From assembly GCA_041393395.1 (NCBI GenBank), contig JAWKKG010000008.1:186001-250000 (forward strand): a DNA stretch of 64,000 bases, given 5' to 3'. Below the pieces are notes generated by a model. It did no database searches and was not told the DNA's origin. It saw only the letters and a list, made by a program, of their open reading frames with translations. Within the stretch, counting starts at the first letter, position 1; each line of letters begins with the position of its first letter. This document shows positions 51,777-64,000 of this stretch, piece by piece. A program made the position numbers and the translations under genes. Source of the stretch: JAGQIB01 sp041393395. Lineage in GTDB: Bacteria; ARS69.

Positions 51777-53875
51777 CGGACACGCCTCCCCCGCGGCGCG
51801 AGTTCGCGATCGCGGTCGTGCTGTCCGTCGTCGTGCAGGGGTTGGTCCTGCTGCAGCTGCGCGACGATCCCACGTTCCTCACGCCGATCATCGATGCCGC
51901 GACCTATCACCAGCAGGCGATCGCGTACGCCGCGGGCATCGCACCCGACGGTCCCTTCTTCCAGCCGCCGCTGTACCCGTTGTTCCTGGGAGTCGTGTAC
52001 CGGCTGTTCGGTCCGAACGTGCTCGCGGCGAAGCTCGTACAGATCGTGCTCGGAGCGATCGTCGCCGGACTCGCCGCCGTGCTCGGCGGTCGGCTCTCCG
52101 GAGACCGACGCGTGGCACTGCTGGCGGGTGTGCTCGTCGCGCTGCACGGACCGCTGATCTTCTTTCAGCAGCAACTCCTCCCCGCCGGGCTCGCGACGTT
52201 TCTCGGCACGCTGGCGATCCTCGCGACGTGGCGGGCGCGCCGGCTGGGGAGCCTCGCGTTCGGCGCCCTCGCGGGAATCCTGTGGGGAGCGACCTCGCTG
52301 ACGGTGGCGAACAGCCTCGCGGTGGTCGCCGTGCTCGCCGCGCTCACGCTGATCCACGACGTCCGGGCCCGCGACGGACGCGCGACCCGAACGACGATCG
52401 CGGTCGCCGTGGCGTGCGCCGCCACGATCGCGCCGGTGACGTGGCACAACTTCCGGACCTCGTCGCACTTCGTCCCGATTTCCACGAACGCAGGCATCAA
52501 TCTCTGGATCGGCAACAACCCGGAGCCGGCCCGCACGCTCGCGATCCGGCCCGGCGCCGAGTGGGTCGAGCTGCAGCGCGAGGCCGCGCTGGCCGGCGCG
52601 ACCGATCCCGTCGCGATGGACGCGTGGTTCCGCGGGCGGGTCGTCGACTGGGCGCGGAAAGAGCCCGGGGCGTTCACCGGTGGCCTTCTCCGCAAGGCGT
52701 GGCAGCTCCTCGCGGCACGCGAGATCCCCCGGAACCTCGATCTCGACACTCACGCCTCATGGTCCCCGATTCTCGCGGCACTCACGTTCCATGCGGGCGG
52801 TTTCGCGTGGCCGGCATCGCTCCTGCTCCCGCTCGCCGGCCTGGGCGCGGTGGCGTCGGCGCGCCGGGACCGCGGCGCGGCCGGACTCCTGGCCTTCGCC
52901 CTGCTCTACGGCGCGACGATCGTCGCCTTCTTCCCCGCCGCCCGCTATCGCCTGCCTCTCGCGCCGATCGCGGCGGCCTTCGCGGCCGTGGGAGTGCGCG
53001 AGCTCTTCCGGCGCCGGTCGGGAATCGCCCGCGCGATCGTGCCGGTCGCGGTGGCCGCGGGGATCGTCGCGGTCAGTCACCCGACCCACCCGGCCACGAC
53101 CCGCCTCGATTCCGCCTCCGAGGTCCGTCGGCTGGTGGCTCTGGAGCTGCTCGCGCGGGGCGACGCCTCGGCGGCCGAGGCCCAGCTCGACGAAGCCCTG
53201 CGCGAGGCCCCGGAGTCCGCCGAGAACTGGAACTGCCTCGCGGCGGTGCGCCTCCGGGAGGGCCGCTTCGAGGAGGCGCTCCCCGCGGCCACCCGTGCGA
53301 CGAGCCTGGATCCCGGGCTGCCCGACGCGTGGCTCCACCGCGCGATGGCGGCCGCCGAGCTCGGCGACTTTCCCGCCGCCGCCTCCGCCGTCGAGCGCGC
53401 GCTCGCCGCCCGTCCGACCTTCTCCGCGGCGGAGCTGCTCCGTGCGCGCATCGCCCGAGCCCGGAACGAGGCGGCGGAGGCCCGTCACGCGGCGGAGCGC
53501 GCGGTCGTTCTCGATCCCGGGAGCGTGGAGGCCGGAGTCCTGCTCGCCGAGCTGCTGCTGGAGTCGGGCGACCCCGAAGACGCGAGGCGCGCGGTCGAGA
53601 CCGCGCGTCGCGCCTCGGACGTGGAGCGCGACGCCTCACCGCTCGGCCACGCGAGCCCCCCGACCCTTCGAGTGCTCGCGCGCGCACTCGCCGAGACCGG
53701 CGATCCGGAACGCGCCCGGCGGGTCCTCGAACGCGCGATCTCGTTCGCGAGCTCCGCGGGGATGCGCGCGGCACTGGAGGAGGACCTCGCCGAGCTCGCG
53801 AGCCGCCCCGCACAAGAAGACGGCGCCGCCCCGAAGGACGGCGCCGCCGCGATCGAATCGCGAACCGCGAACTAG
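51773..53875 (+). CDS. GT39-type membrane glycosyltransferase fused to TPR repeats
   Basis: 700 aa. The first ~440 residues have about ten hydrophobic helices and resemble dolichyl-phosphate-mannose/ArnT-like transferases: a first loop with an acidic IIDAATYHQQA, QPPLYPLFLGVVYRLFG and VPISTNAGINLWIGNNPEP. Residues ~465-690 are TPR-like (SAAEAQLDEALREAPESAENWNCLA, GDFPAAASAVERALAARP). Sugar donor and acceptor are unknown. GTG 51773 overlaps the anti-sigma stop (GTGA), so it is in the sigma operon. Its TAG stop lies in CTAG shared with the convergent gene. Confidence 0.78.
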   Translation: MTDTPPPRREFAIAVVLSVVVQGLVLLQLRDDPTFLTPIIDAATYHQQAIAYAAGIAPDGPFFQPPLYPLFLGVVYRLFGPNVLAAKLVQIVLGAIVAGLAAVLGGRLSGDRRVALLAGVLVALHGPLIFFQQQLLPAGLATFLGTLAILATWRARRLGSLAFGALAGILWGATSLTVANSLAVVAVLAALTLIHDVRARDGRATRTTIAVAVACAATIAPVTWHNFRTSSHFVPISTNAGINLWIGNNPEPARTLAIRPGAEWVELQREAALAGATDPVAMDAWFRGRVVDWARKEPGAFTGGLLRKAWQLLAAREIPRNLDLDTHASWSPILAALTFHAGGFAWPASLLLPLAGLGAVASARRDRGAAGLLAFALLYGATIVAFFPAARYRLPLAPIAAAFAAVGVRELFRRRSGIARAIVPVAVAAGIVAVSHPTHPATTRLDSASEVRRLVALELLARGDASAAEAQLDEALREAPESAENWNCLAAVRLREGRFEEALPAATRATSLDPGLPDAWLHRAMAAAELGDFPAAASAVERALAARPTFSAAELLRARIARARNEAAEARHAAERAVVLDPGSVEAGVLLAELLLESGDPEDARRAVETARRASDVERDASPLGHASPPTLRVLARALAETGDPERARRVLERAISFASSAGMRAALEEDLAELASRPAQEDGAAPKDGAAAIESRTAN

Positions 53876-54585
53876 CGGTACAGCGACTTCACCTTCGACC
53901 AGCTCTCGTCCTCGACCGAAACGCTGCACGCCAGGTGCTGCTCCCACTGGAGCTCGGCGTGGCACACGGAGTTCGGATCGTCGAACGGGCTGCCCGGGCA
54001 GGTCGGGCTCGTGGCCGTTCCGTAGGTGAAGGAGTGGTTCACGCGGTCACCCGGATAGCAGGTGCCGCACGCCTCCGGACCGGACGGGCCGACGGACGGG
54101 TGGTCCGTGCGGAACGACACCGGGTTCGAATCGGCCGGCCCGAGCGTCATCCAGACGACGAAGCGGGAAGGAACCGGCACGCCCCAGTTCACGAGCTGCC
54201 AGCCGTCGCCTTCCGGCAGGTACGGCTGCGAGAAGATCGGGGAACCCGTCGGGCAGTCATTCGCGTCGACCGCGGAGACCGCGATGGAACCCGTGAAGCC
54301 GTAACCCGCCGGCGAGCCGACGCGGACTCGGATGTCCGTCGCGAGCAGATCGGAACCGCCGGGGCAGCAGGTGTCGACGACCTGACCGATCAGCGACTCC
54401 GCAGCCCAGCCGGACCAGTTGAAGACCCAGCCCGTGCAGGTGTTGTGATACAGAACGGTGCACGTCGCACCGGCCGCCCAGTCGTCCCGGTCCCCGTCGT
54501 CGGCCAGCTCACGAGTGCGCTCGAGAGCCTGCGCCGGAACGGCGAGAGCCGCGGCGAAAGCGATGATCAAGAAGAGTCGTTTCAT
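53872..54585 (-). CDS. Secreted cysteine-rich protein of unknown function
   Basis: 237 aa with an N-terminal signal peptide (LFLIIAFAAALAVPAQA). Ten or more cysteines (CTVLYHNTC, DTCCPGG, ACGTCYPG, TCPG, SVCHAE, LACSV) suggest disulfides in an extracellular beta-rich fold, with Gly, Asp and Trp typical of secreted proteins in this group. No family is recognised. ATG 54585 begins the signal peptide; the nearest GGAGG is 11 nt further upstream. It ends in the shared CTAG. Confidence 0.7.
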   Translation of the reverse strand: MKRLFLIIAFAAALAVPAQALERTRELADDGDRDDWAAGATCTVLYHNTCTGWVFNWSGWAAESLIGQVVDTCCPGGSDLLATDIRVRVGSPAGYGFTGSIAVSAVDANDCPTGSPIFSQPYLPEGDGWQLVNWGVPVPSRFVVWMTLGPADSNPVSFRTDHPSVGPSGPEACGTCYPGDRVNHSFTYGTATSPTCPGSPFDDPNSVCHAELQWEQHLACSVSVEDESWSKVKSLYR

Positions 54586-54762
54586 TGCTGGACGTTCCTC
54601 CAAGCGTCAGATCGGGCCTCCCCAGCGGAAGGTCCACGGTCGAGTCCCGATGACCCTTATATTCTGCGAACGCCCCCGGGATCGTTGCAAGTGCTCCTTT
54701 GCCGCCAGGGTGAAAAAACGGGCCGGAAGCGGCGAGCCCGGCGCGGGACGGTCGGGCGCAAA

Positions 54763-54795
54763 GCGGCCGCCCCCGGGCGTGCCGGGAGCGGCCGC
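54763..54795 (-). terminator. Stem-loop after the charged secreted-protein gene
   Basis: GCGGCCGC (54763-54770) pairs with GCGGCCGC (54788-54795) and an inner CCCGG/CCGGG stem, loop GCGTG. It lies 27 bp past the stop of the gene at 54822-55496 and is followed on that strand by CTTTGC, a weak T-tract. Confidence 0.6.
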
Positions 54796-54821
54796 GAGAG
54801 CCTCCGGGGGTCTGTCCGAGG

Positions 54822-55496
54822 CTACGACTCGTCGATCGTGAGGCGCTTGATCATGGCCTCCTCGTCGATCCGGCCGGCCGCAAACGCGCGGAGGTCGGAC
54901 ATCTTCGCGGTCACCGTGAGGGTGCGGAGGTCCTTCTCGTAGAAGTAGTCGCAGTCGTCCAGGTACGCGACGACCTCCAGGGTCTCGGAGTCCGGCACGG
55001 ACGTCAGGATCTCGGCGAACGAGATCATCGTGTCGAACAGCTCGGCCTTGCCGCGCTCGTAGAGGCGCTCGCCGCGCTCGATCGATCGCGCCTTCCGCCG
55101 CTCCCCGGACCGCTTCTCGCTGCGCACGAGCGAGTCGATCTCGTCCTTGTCCAGATCCTCGAGATCATCCATGTCGATGATGACGACGCCGTCATCGTGG
55201 CCGTCGCGCCAGAACTTCCACCACTTGCCGCCTCCCCACCCCTGGTTCACGAGCGACGCGTCGAACGTGAACCGCGCCCCCTTGCCGTCGCGGTAGCGAC
55301 CGCGCGTGTCGTGACGGCCCTGGACGAGCCAGTTCGGGCTCTCGACCAGCATGTCGTCGACGATCGTCTCGAACAGCCGGATCTGGCGATCGAGCTTGCG
55401 GTCGTCGGGGCCGGCCGATGCCTTCCCCGCGATTCCCAGCGTGAGCCCGAGGATTGCAGCCGCTACGGCCACCCGGCTCCACTTCGTCCCGTGCAT
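54822..55496 (-). CDS. Exported charged protein of unknown function
   Basis: 224 aa. Signal peptide at the N-terminus (VAVAAAILGLTLGIAGKASA). The mature part is rich in charged residues: a basic/aromatic patch GGGKWWKFWRDGHDDG, then an acidic run DMDDLEDLDKDEIDS and an Arg/Lys-rich RSEKRSGERRKARSIERGERLYE. No family recognised. Monocistronic; a hairpin follows it. Confidence 0.65.
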   Translation of the reverse strand: MHGTKWSRVAVAAAILGLTLGIAGKASAGPDDRKLDRQIRLFETIVDDMLVESPNWLVQGRHDTRGRYRDGKGARFTFDASLVNQGWGGGKWWKFWRDGHDDGVVIIDMDDLEDLDKDEIDSLVRSEKRSGERRKARSIERGERLYERGKAELFDTMISFAEILTSVPDSETLEVVAYLDDCDYFYEKDLRTLTVTAKMSDLRAFAAGRIDEEAMIKRLTIDES

Positions 55497-55619
55497 GGTC
55501 CAACCTCCGTTCCACCGGTATCCCGCCGGGGCGCGTCCCCGGCTTCCGAGCGTGAGACGCAGCGCGAGGAGGCGGCGTTCACGACCGGAGCGAGAAAACC
55601 GGACATTCCGGGACGAAGA

Positions 55620-56693
55620 TCAGAAGAAGCGCTTGAACACCGCGAGGATGCCCTGCTTCCAGGGCACGCGATGGGAGACGCCGGACGCGTTCGCAAAGCT
55701 GTCGAGGTTCGCGAGGTACCACTCGAAGTTCCGCAGGAGCGCATCCTGGTTCGAGTGCCGGGGCCGGTACCCCAGAACGCGCTCGGCCTTCTCGATCGAC
55801 ACGAACGAGTCCTCGCAGGCGGTCTCGTACACCCATTTGTAGAGCGGCGAGAGCTTCAAGGCCTCGAGGATGCGCAGCGCCTGGATGACGGGCCAGGCCG
55901 GAAAAGGAACGATCTTCTTGCCGTGCCCGGCGCGATCGAGGACCGCCTGGTAGTCCTCGCGCATCGTCTTGAATTCCTTCGCGCCGATGTTGAAGACGTC
56001 GTTCACGCGATCGGCCGGCAACGTGAGGCACAGCCAGATCGCCTCGCACAGGTCCTCGACGTCGAGGAGCTGGTACCGGTTCTTGCCGGAGCCGATCATC
56101 GGGAAGCCGTGGCCATCCTTGGCCCAGTCGTACAGGAGCGCGAACACGCCGAGCCGCTCCGGACCGATGAACGACTTCGGACGCACGATCGGAACGATCA
56201 GCCCCTTCTCGCGGAAGCTCGCGCACACGGACTCCGCCTCCACCTTCGCCTCGCCGTACGGCCCCACGCCGAACAGGCGATCGGTCTCCAGCAGCGGGTG
56301 GTGATCGGGGATGCCGTAGACCGCGGTGGACGACACGTGCACCGCGCGCGAGATCCCGGCCGCCAGCGACGCCTCGAGCACCACACGCGACCCGTCCAGG
56401 TCCGTGGAGCGGATGTCCTCGGGCGAGTACAGGGGCAGCGCCGCGGCCGCGTGCACGACCATGTCGGCGCCGTCGAGCGCGCGGTCCACGTCCTGGCGCC
56501 GGCGGATGTCCCCGTCCACGACCCGCACGCGGTCCCGCTCCGGATAGTCGAACGGAGCGATGTCGAGCGACGTCACGTCGACGCCCTTCGCGAGGAGGTG
56601 GCGGACGAGGTTGATGCCGAGGAAGCCCGCGCCCCCGGTGATCATCACGCGACGGGGTCGGACGGACTCGGGGGACGCTTGCGGCTCGTTCAT
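55620..56693 (-). CDS. NAD-dependent nucleotide-sugar epimerase/dehydratase family (extended SDR)
   Basis: 357 aa. N-terminal Rossmann motif GGAGFLGINLVRHLL, DGDIRRRQDV, the catalytic YGEAKVEAE (YxxxK) and SSTAVYGIPD for the Ser. The last part, ETACEDSFVSIEKAERVLGYRPRHSN, resembles 3-beta-HSD/isomerase-like and UDP-sugar epimerases. Substrate unknown. ATG 56693 chosen at the start of a Pro/Ser-rich leader before the Rossmann fold. Not in an operon with the divergently spaced carB (177 bp away, same strand). Confidence 0.82.
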   Translation of the reverse strand: MNEPQASPESVRPRRVMITGGAGFLGINLVRHLLAKGVDVTSLDIAPFDYPERDRVRVVDGDIRRRQDVDRALDGADMVVHAAAALPLYSPEDIRSTDLDGSRVVLEASLAAGISRAVHVSSTAVYGIPDHHPLLETDRLFGVGPYGEAKVEAESVCASFREKGLIVPIVRPKSFIGPERLGVFALLYDWAKDGHGFPMIGSGKNRYQLLDVEDLCEAIWLCLTLPADRVNDVFNIGAKEFKTMREDYQAVLDRAGHGKKIVPFPAWPVIQALRILEALKLSPLYKWVYETACEDSFVSIEKAERVLGYRPRHSNQDALLRNFEWYLANLDSFANASGVSHRVPWKQGILAVFKRFF

Positions 56694-56870
56694 GGGAACT
56701 CCGGTCAGGTGGGCCTCGGGGCGAATCCGTGATTTCGGAGAGCGACGGGCAACGAGTCTAGAGGACCCGTCGCCCGCCTGACAAGCGGTCCGCCCCGCAG
56801 GTCGCGGGTCCGTCGGAACCACGACCGCCCCGCACCCCGGTCCGCGTTCGGCCCTTCTCGGCAGCCGGGG

Positions 56871-60184
<3,314 letters not shown>

Positions 60185-60185
<1 letters not shown>

Positions 60186-61375
60186 CAGGCAGCCCTCCCG
60201 TGCAGATGGTCGAGGAAGCGCTCCCACAGGTAGGCCGCGTCGTGCGGGCCGGGCGCGGCCTCCGGGTGATACTGCACGGAGTACAACCCGAGATCGGGAT
60301 GCCACATCCCTTGCACCGTGCCGTCGAACAGGCTGCGGTGCGTGACCTCGAAGCCCTGCTCGGCGGCGCTGTCCGCATCCACGGCGTAGTTGTGGTTCTG
60401 CGACGTGATCTCGATCCGTCCCGTCTCGTGACAGACGACCGGGTGGTTCGCCCCGTGATGTCCGAATTTCAGCTTGTAGGTCTTCGCACCGCTCGCGAGG
60501 GCGAGGATCTGGTGCCCGAGGCAGATGCCGAGCATCGGAAGGCGCCCCATCAGCGCCTTGACGGTTTCCACGACGTAGCTGGTCGTCTCCGGATCGCCGG
60601 GACCGTTCGAGAGGAACAGACCATCCGCGCCGGACTCCAGGATCTCGTCGGCCGTGGCCGTGGCCGGGAATACGAGCGTGCGCACCCCGTGCTCGCGGAA
60701 GCGACGCAGGATGTTGGTCTTGATCCCGCAGTCCAGCACCGCGACGAGCGGCCCCACGCGCAGCGACGGCTCCGGCGCGGCGAAGCCCGGCCGACGATCC
60801 CCGCGGTACTCGTAGCGTCGGCTCGCGGTCACGTGGCGCACGGTGTCGATCGTGGAGATGTCCGGCAGCGCGCGCGCTTCGGCCACCAGCGCGGCATCGT
60901 CGCGACCCACGAGCGCGTCGCCGCTCGCGATGATCCCCCGCTGCACGCCCTTTTCACGGAGCAGGCGCGTGAGACGACGCGTGTCGATCCCGTGGATTCC
61001 CACCACGCCCCATTCGCGCATCCAGTCGTCCAGCGCTCGGGTCGCGCGCCAGTTCGACGGGCGTCGCGAGAACTCGCGCGCGATGAACCCGCCGACGTGC
61101 GGACGCGCCGACTCGGGATCCTCCTCGTTCACGCCCGTGTTCCCGATCTGGGGCGCGGTCATCGCTACGAGCTGGCCATGATAGGAAGGATCGGTCAGGA
61201 TCTCCTGATAGCCGGTCATCGCGGTGTTGAAGACGACCTCTCCGGCGGCGCGGCCGAGGGCCCCGTAGGCGAGGCCGGAGAAGACCGTCCCGTCTTCGAG
61301 GGCCAGCGCGGCGCGGGGCGCGGCCGACGGGCGGGTCCCGGTCGGGTGGGCCGGGATCGGGCGGATTCGCGACAT
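60185..61375 (-). CDS. carA: Carbamoyl-phosphate synthase small subunit (glutaminase)
   Basis: 396 aa. Class I glutamine amidotransferase domain in the C-terminal half: LSNGPGDPE oxyanion strand, nucleophile Cys in LGICLGHQ, and His/Glu in QYHPEAAPG. The N-terminal half has ALALEDGTVFSG and FNTAMTGYQEILTDPSY. It supplies ammonia to CarB. ATG 61375 (GGAG 10 nt upstream) is better placed than the in-frame TTG 61384. A promoter-like pair lies at 61426-61455. No pyrimidine attenuator or Arg box is evident. Confidence 0.96.
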
Positions 61376-61425
61376 TTTGGGCAAACTCCGGAAAGACGGG
61401 CGGGGGTTGCAGTTCCGGAGAGGGC

Positions 61426-61455
61426 ACGCTAACAGAGCCGCCGCACGGTGGTCAA
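61426..61455 (-). promoter_or_regulatory. Candidate promoter for carAB
   Basis: On the minus strand TTGACC (61455-61450), an 18-bp spacer and TAGCGT (61431-61426) lie about 50 bp before carA. The -35 matches consensus at five of six positions. Confidence 0.4.
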
Positions 61456-61521
61456 GAAGTCCGAGCGGATCGGACGAGAACCGGATCGAACCAGACCGGA
61501 TCGAATCAGAGAGGGGAAGGC

Positions 61522-63045
61522 ATGCGCAGACACGGATTCCTCCCGCGCCCGAGGCGGCGGCTCGCGCTGCGGTGCGCCGCGACGGCGCTGCTCCTGGCGA
61601 CGCTGCTCCCGACCTCCGCCTCCGCGGCGCCGGACCCGGCCCAGGAGCTCCCCGCGGTCTGGACCCGCTTTCTCCGCGACTTCACGCGGAACGGAGACGT
61701 CGACTACGCCGCGGTCGCGGCCTCTCCGGATCGCGTCGCAGAACTCGACCGACTGTTCCGGAACTCGCCGGCCCGCCTCGAGCCGGGATTCTGGATCGAT
61801 GCCTACAACTTCCTCGCGATTCGCACGGTGGCGGAGCACTGGCCCATTCGCTCTCCGAAGGAGATCGCGGGCTTCTTCCACGGCGTGTACGCCTGGATCG
61901 CCGATCGACGCGTCACCCTGGACCGGATCGAGCTGGAGGAGCTCGACGCACACGCGGACCCGCGGATCCATCTCGCGCTTGTGTGCGCCGCGCGATCGTG
62001 TCCGCCGCTCCGGGACCGCGCGTACTACCTGGCCGATCTCGACGTGGCGTTGACCCAGGCATCGATCGCCGCCCTCGCGTCGCCGGACATCGCGCGCCCG
62101 ACCGCGTCCGGAGGGCTGGAGCTCTCCCCGCTCTTCGAGTGGTACCGGGACGACTTCGAGACACTCGCCGGCGGCGTCCGTGGCTTCCTTGCGCGCTACG
62201 GCGACGGACTCCCCGGTGGGAAGATCTCGTCGCTCGAGTACGACTGGTCCGTCAACGTCGCGGCGCCGGCGGGCGACACGGGGCTCCCCGCGGCGCGCGA
62301 CCTCGCCTTCGATTCTCCGGCCGCACTGCTCCTGCCCGGCGAGTGGGAAATCAAGACCTTCCACAACGTGTACACGCAGACCGCGTACTTCGACGACGAC
62401 GCGAAGCGCGTGGACGTCGGCGCCCGGCAGACCTGGTACACGGGCGACGTGGCCTTGCGCTGGGGGTATCGCCCGCGCGTGAACTTCCAGGGCGGTCTCG
62501 TGCTGCGCGGCCTGGACGACGGCACCCGCGCGCTCGCGGACGAGAGCAGCCGCTTCGCCCTCTCCACGATCTTCCTCCGGGCGCAGGTCGCGCCGCTCAC
62601 GTCCTCCGATCTCGTGATCGAGACCGGCGTGGAGGTACCGCTCGACGGATCGCTCACGGTGGAGGACTCCACGATTCCGCTCGACGTCGGCGCGGTGACG
62701 GTGCGCGCGCAGATGGACCGCTTCCACCGACCCGACGTCTACGGCTACTACGAGCTCGGGATCCGCGCGGAGCGGCGCGAGGACGGCGGCGACGTGCTCT
62801 CGTTCCCCGCGAAGGCGATCCTGCACTGGGTACCGCAGCGCGAGGTGACCCTCACCCTGCCGCTCGAGATCGCTCCGCAGCGGCTCGACGACGGCGGCTT
62901 CGGCATGTACACCCAGGTCGGAGTGGGCGCGAAGTTCCGGCCGAGCCCGCGCCTGGAGCTGGAGACGATCGGGACCGTGTTCCCGTTCGGGTACAGCGCC
63001 GGGGCGGGCTGGACCGCGAACGTCGGCTTGCGGCGCGTGTTCTAG
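61522..63045 (+). CDS. Exported DUF547 domain joined to a C-terminal beta-barrel-like domain
   Basis: 507 aa. Signal peptide ~1-36. Residues ~45-240 are a DUF547-type papain-like domain (FWIDAYNFLAIRTVAEHWP, FHGVYAWIADRRVTLDRIE, DPRIHLALVCAARSCPPLRD, the last with the likely catalytic Cys). Residues ~270-507 alternate hydrophobic and polar residues with YY, WY and a final aromatic (NVGLRRVF), typical of an outer-membrane barrel. DUF547 is usually a stand-alone secreted domain of unknown substrate. ATG 61522 with GAGGGGAA upstream. Confidence 0.75.
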   Translation: MRRHGFLPRPRRRLALRCAATALLLATLLPTSASAAPDPAQELPAVWTRFLRDFTRNGDVDYAAVAASPDRVAELDRLFRNSPARLEPGFWIDAYNFLAIRTVAEHWPIRSPKEIAGFFHGVYAWIADRRVTLDRIELEELDAHADPRIHLALVCAARSCPPLRDRAYYLADLDVALTQASIAALASPDIARPTASGGLELSPLFEWYRDDFETLAGGVRGFLARYGDGLPGGKISSLEYDWSVNVAAPAGDTGLPAARDLAFDSPAALLLPGEWEIKTFHNVYTQTAYFDDDAKRVDVGARQTWYTGDVALRWGYRPRVNFQGGLVLRGLDDGTRALADESSRFALSTIFLRAQVAPLTSSDLVIETGVEVPLDGSLTVEDSTIPLDVGAVTVRAQMDRFHRPDVYGYYELGIRAERREDGGDVLSFPAKAILHWVPQREVTLTLPLEIAPQRLDDGGFGMYTQVGVGAKFRPSPRLELETIGTVFPFGYSAGAGWTANVGLRRVF

Positions 63046-63097
63046 GCGGACCGCGAGGCTCGCAGCTCGTCCTGCCGCCGCGAACCACGCCCCGTCG

Positions 63098-64000
63098 TCA
63101 TCGCAGGCACCAGGACGACACGCCCTGCTCGCGCAGGAACTCCTCGGCTTTCGCGCCCTGCAGCAGCGCGAGCGTCGCGAGCAGACCGGCCTCGGTGCAG
63201 TTGCCCGCAAGCACGGTGACGGACCGAGGTGCCTCGGGGACGGGCCAGCCCGTGCGGGGATCGAGCACGTGCGAGTAACGCACGCCGTCCCGCAGGAGAA
63301 AGCGGTTCGCGTCGCCGCTGGTGGCGAGCGCGCCGCTCGAGAGCTCGAGCTCCCGTTCGGCGTCTTCGGCGTGCTTGAGACTCTCGATGCCGACCCGCCA
63401 CGGGCGGCTGTCGCGACGGGGGCCGGAGACCGCGAGGTCCCCGCCGAAGTTCACGAGCACGGGCTCCCGCGTTCCCGTGCGCGCCAGCTCGAGGGCACGG
63501 TCCACGGCGTACTCCTTGCCGATGCCGCCGAGGTCGATCTCCATGCCCGCGGGGAGGACGAGGCGCGGCGACGTCCATTCGACCCGGTGCCAGCCGATGA
63601 GCGGCAGCAACTCCTCGATGCGCGCGGCGTCCGGCACGCGATCCGATCCGTCGAATCGCCAGGCCCGACGCAACACGCCCGACGTGACGTCGAACGATCC
63701 CCCGCTCAGGTGGTGACACCGAGCCGCGAAGTCCAGGAGACGTGCGGTTTCCGGATCCAACTCGAGGGGGCGGCCGGCGGATCGATTGATCCGCTGAACG
63801 ACGCTGTCTTCGCGGTACCGGCTGAACTTCGCCTCGATGCGCCAGGCTTCCCTCGAGACCGTCTCCAGCAGCGCGCTCGCGCGTCGGGAATCCCGATCCT
63901 CGATCAGGATCTCGCACGGGCTCGCCATCGCGACGAACGTCCCGCGCCAGGCCGCCCCGCTGCGGCGGAGCGAAGTGCCGCGGCGGAGGCCGAGCGGCTC
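63098..64000 (-). CDS. ApbE-family FAD:protein FMN transferase (5' end likely beyond the window)
   Basis: Transfers FMN from FAD to threonine residues of flavoproteins. The recognisable core starts around FVAMASPCEILIE and has EAKFSRYREDSVVQRIN, the FDVTSG segment, EIDLGGIGKEYAVDRA (conserved motif) and NFGGDLAVSG. Internal SDANRFL resembles the SGDYERF-like region. An internal ATG at 63928 exists, but the frame continues upstream to the edge without a stop and the residues before it (WRGTFVA) match the family's N-terminal strand, so the true start is probably outside. The coding part in view is 300 codons. Confidence 0.85.
   Translation of the reverse strand, partial: EPLGLRRGTSLRRSGAAWRGTFVAMASPCEILIEDRDSRRASALLETVSREAWRIEAKFSRYREDSVVQRINRSAGRPLELDPETARLLDFAARCHHLSGGSFDVTSGVLRRAWRFDGSDRVPDAARIEELLPLIGWHRVEWTSPRLVLPAGMEIDLGGIGKEYAVDRALELARTGTREPVLVNFGGDLAVSGPRRDSRPWRVGIESLKHAEDAERELELSSGALATSGDANRFLLRDGVRYSHVLDPRTGWPVPEAPRSVTVLAGNCTEAGLLATLALLQGAKAEEFLREQGVSSWCLR

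Overview
The window is 64 kb of very GC-rich DNA densely packed with bacterial genes. The cell is Gram-negative: there is a pilus secretin, a lipoprotein, outer-membrane beta-barrels and a TSP3/OmpA-like protein. The first gene ends in a FlgD-like Ig domain of the kind used as a C-terminal secretion signal in FCB-type phyla. Together with the metabolic gene content this suggests a member of an FCB-related, mostly uncultured lineage (Candidatus Eisenbacteria/Krumholzibacteria-like); that placement is inference. I see no rRNA, tRNA, CRISPR array, insertion sequence or phage gene. It reads as core chromosome.

Layout. 1-4.3 kb: end of a secreted M14 carboxypeptidase, a class A penicillin-binding protein, and rpmG-rpmB. 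4.3-9.8 kb (minus): a six-gene operon alr-deoB-cdd-rpiB-deoC-deoA, in which every junction is a 4-nt start/stop overlap. It is a complete nucleoside and deoxyribose salvage route, and DeoC and RpiB carry N-terminal extensions that look like microcompartment encapsulation peptides. 10-20.8 kb: housekeeping and repair genes (mazG, serS, fpg, fabI, a family-5-like UDG), an Nramp-like transporter, a GAF-PP2C phosphatase and a deoxyhypusine synthase-like enzyme. 20.9-28.9 kb (minus): a compact MSHA/type IV pilus-like assembly operon of seven genes, including a PilM-PilN fusion and a secretin with a TPR tail. 29-37.4 kb: STAS protein, transketolase, and an aconitase - CitD/CitE fusion - CitF - methyltransferase operon.

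37.5-38.8 kb holds the most striking gene: an exported thioredoxin-fold protein whose active-site first cysteine is encoded by an in-frame TGA (W-Sec-G-P-C). A hairpin at the right place to be a bacterial SECIS element follows the TGA, and a classical terminator follows the gene. 39-46.8 kb: a lipoprotein, a metallophosphatase, two translationally coupled PEP/pyruvate-binding-domain proteins (one with a GAF domain and a nucleotidyltransferase) and glutamate dehydrogenase. 47-55.5 kb: a VIT/VWA protein divergent from an ECF sigma - anti-sigma - GT39/TPR operon, then two secreted proteins of unknown role. 55.6-64 kb: an NAD-dependent epimerase, carA-carB, a DUF547/beta-barrel fusion and ApbE.

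Start codons were chosen from ribosome-binding sites and from the very regular ATGA/GTGA/TTGA overlaps inside operons. Functions rest on motifs and family knowledge read by eye; no database search was possible.
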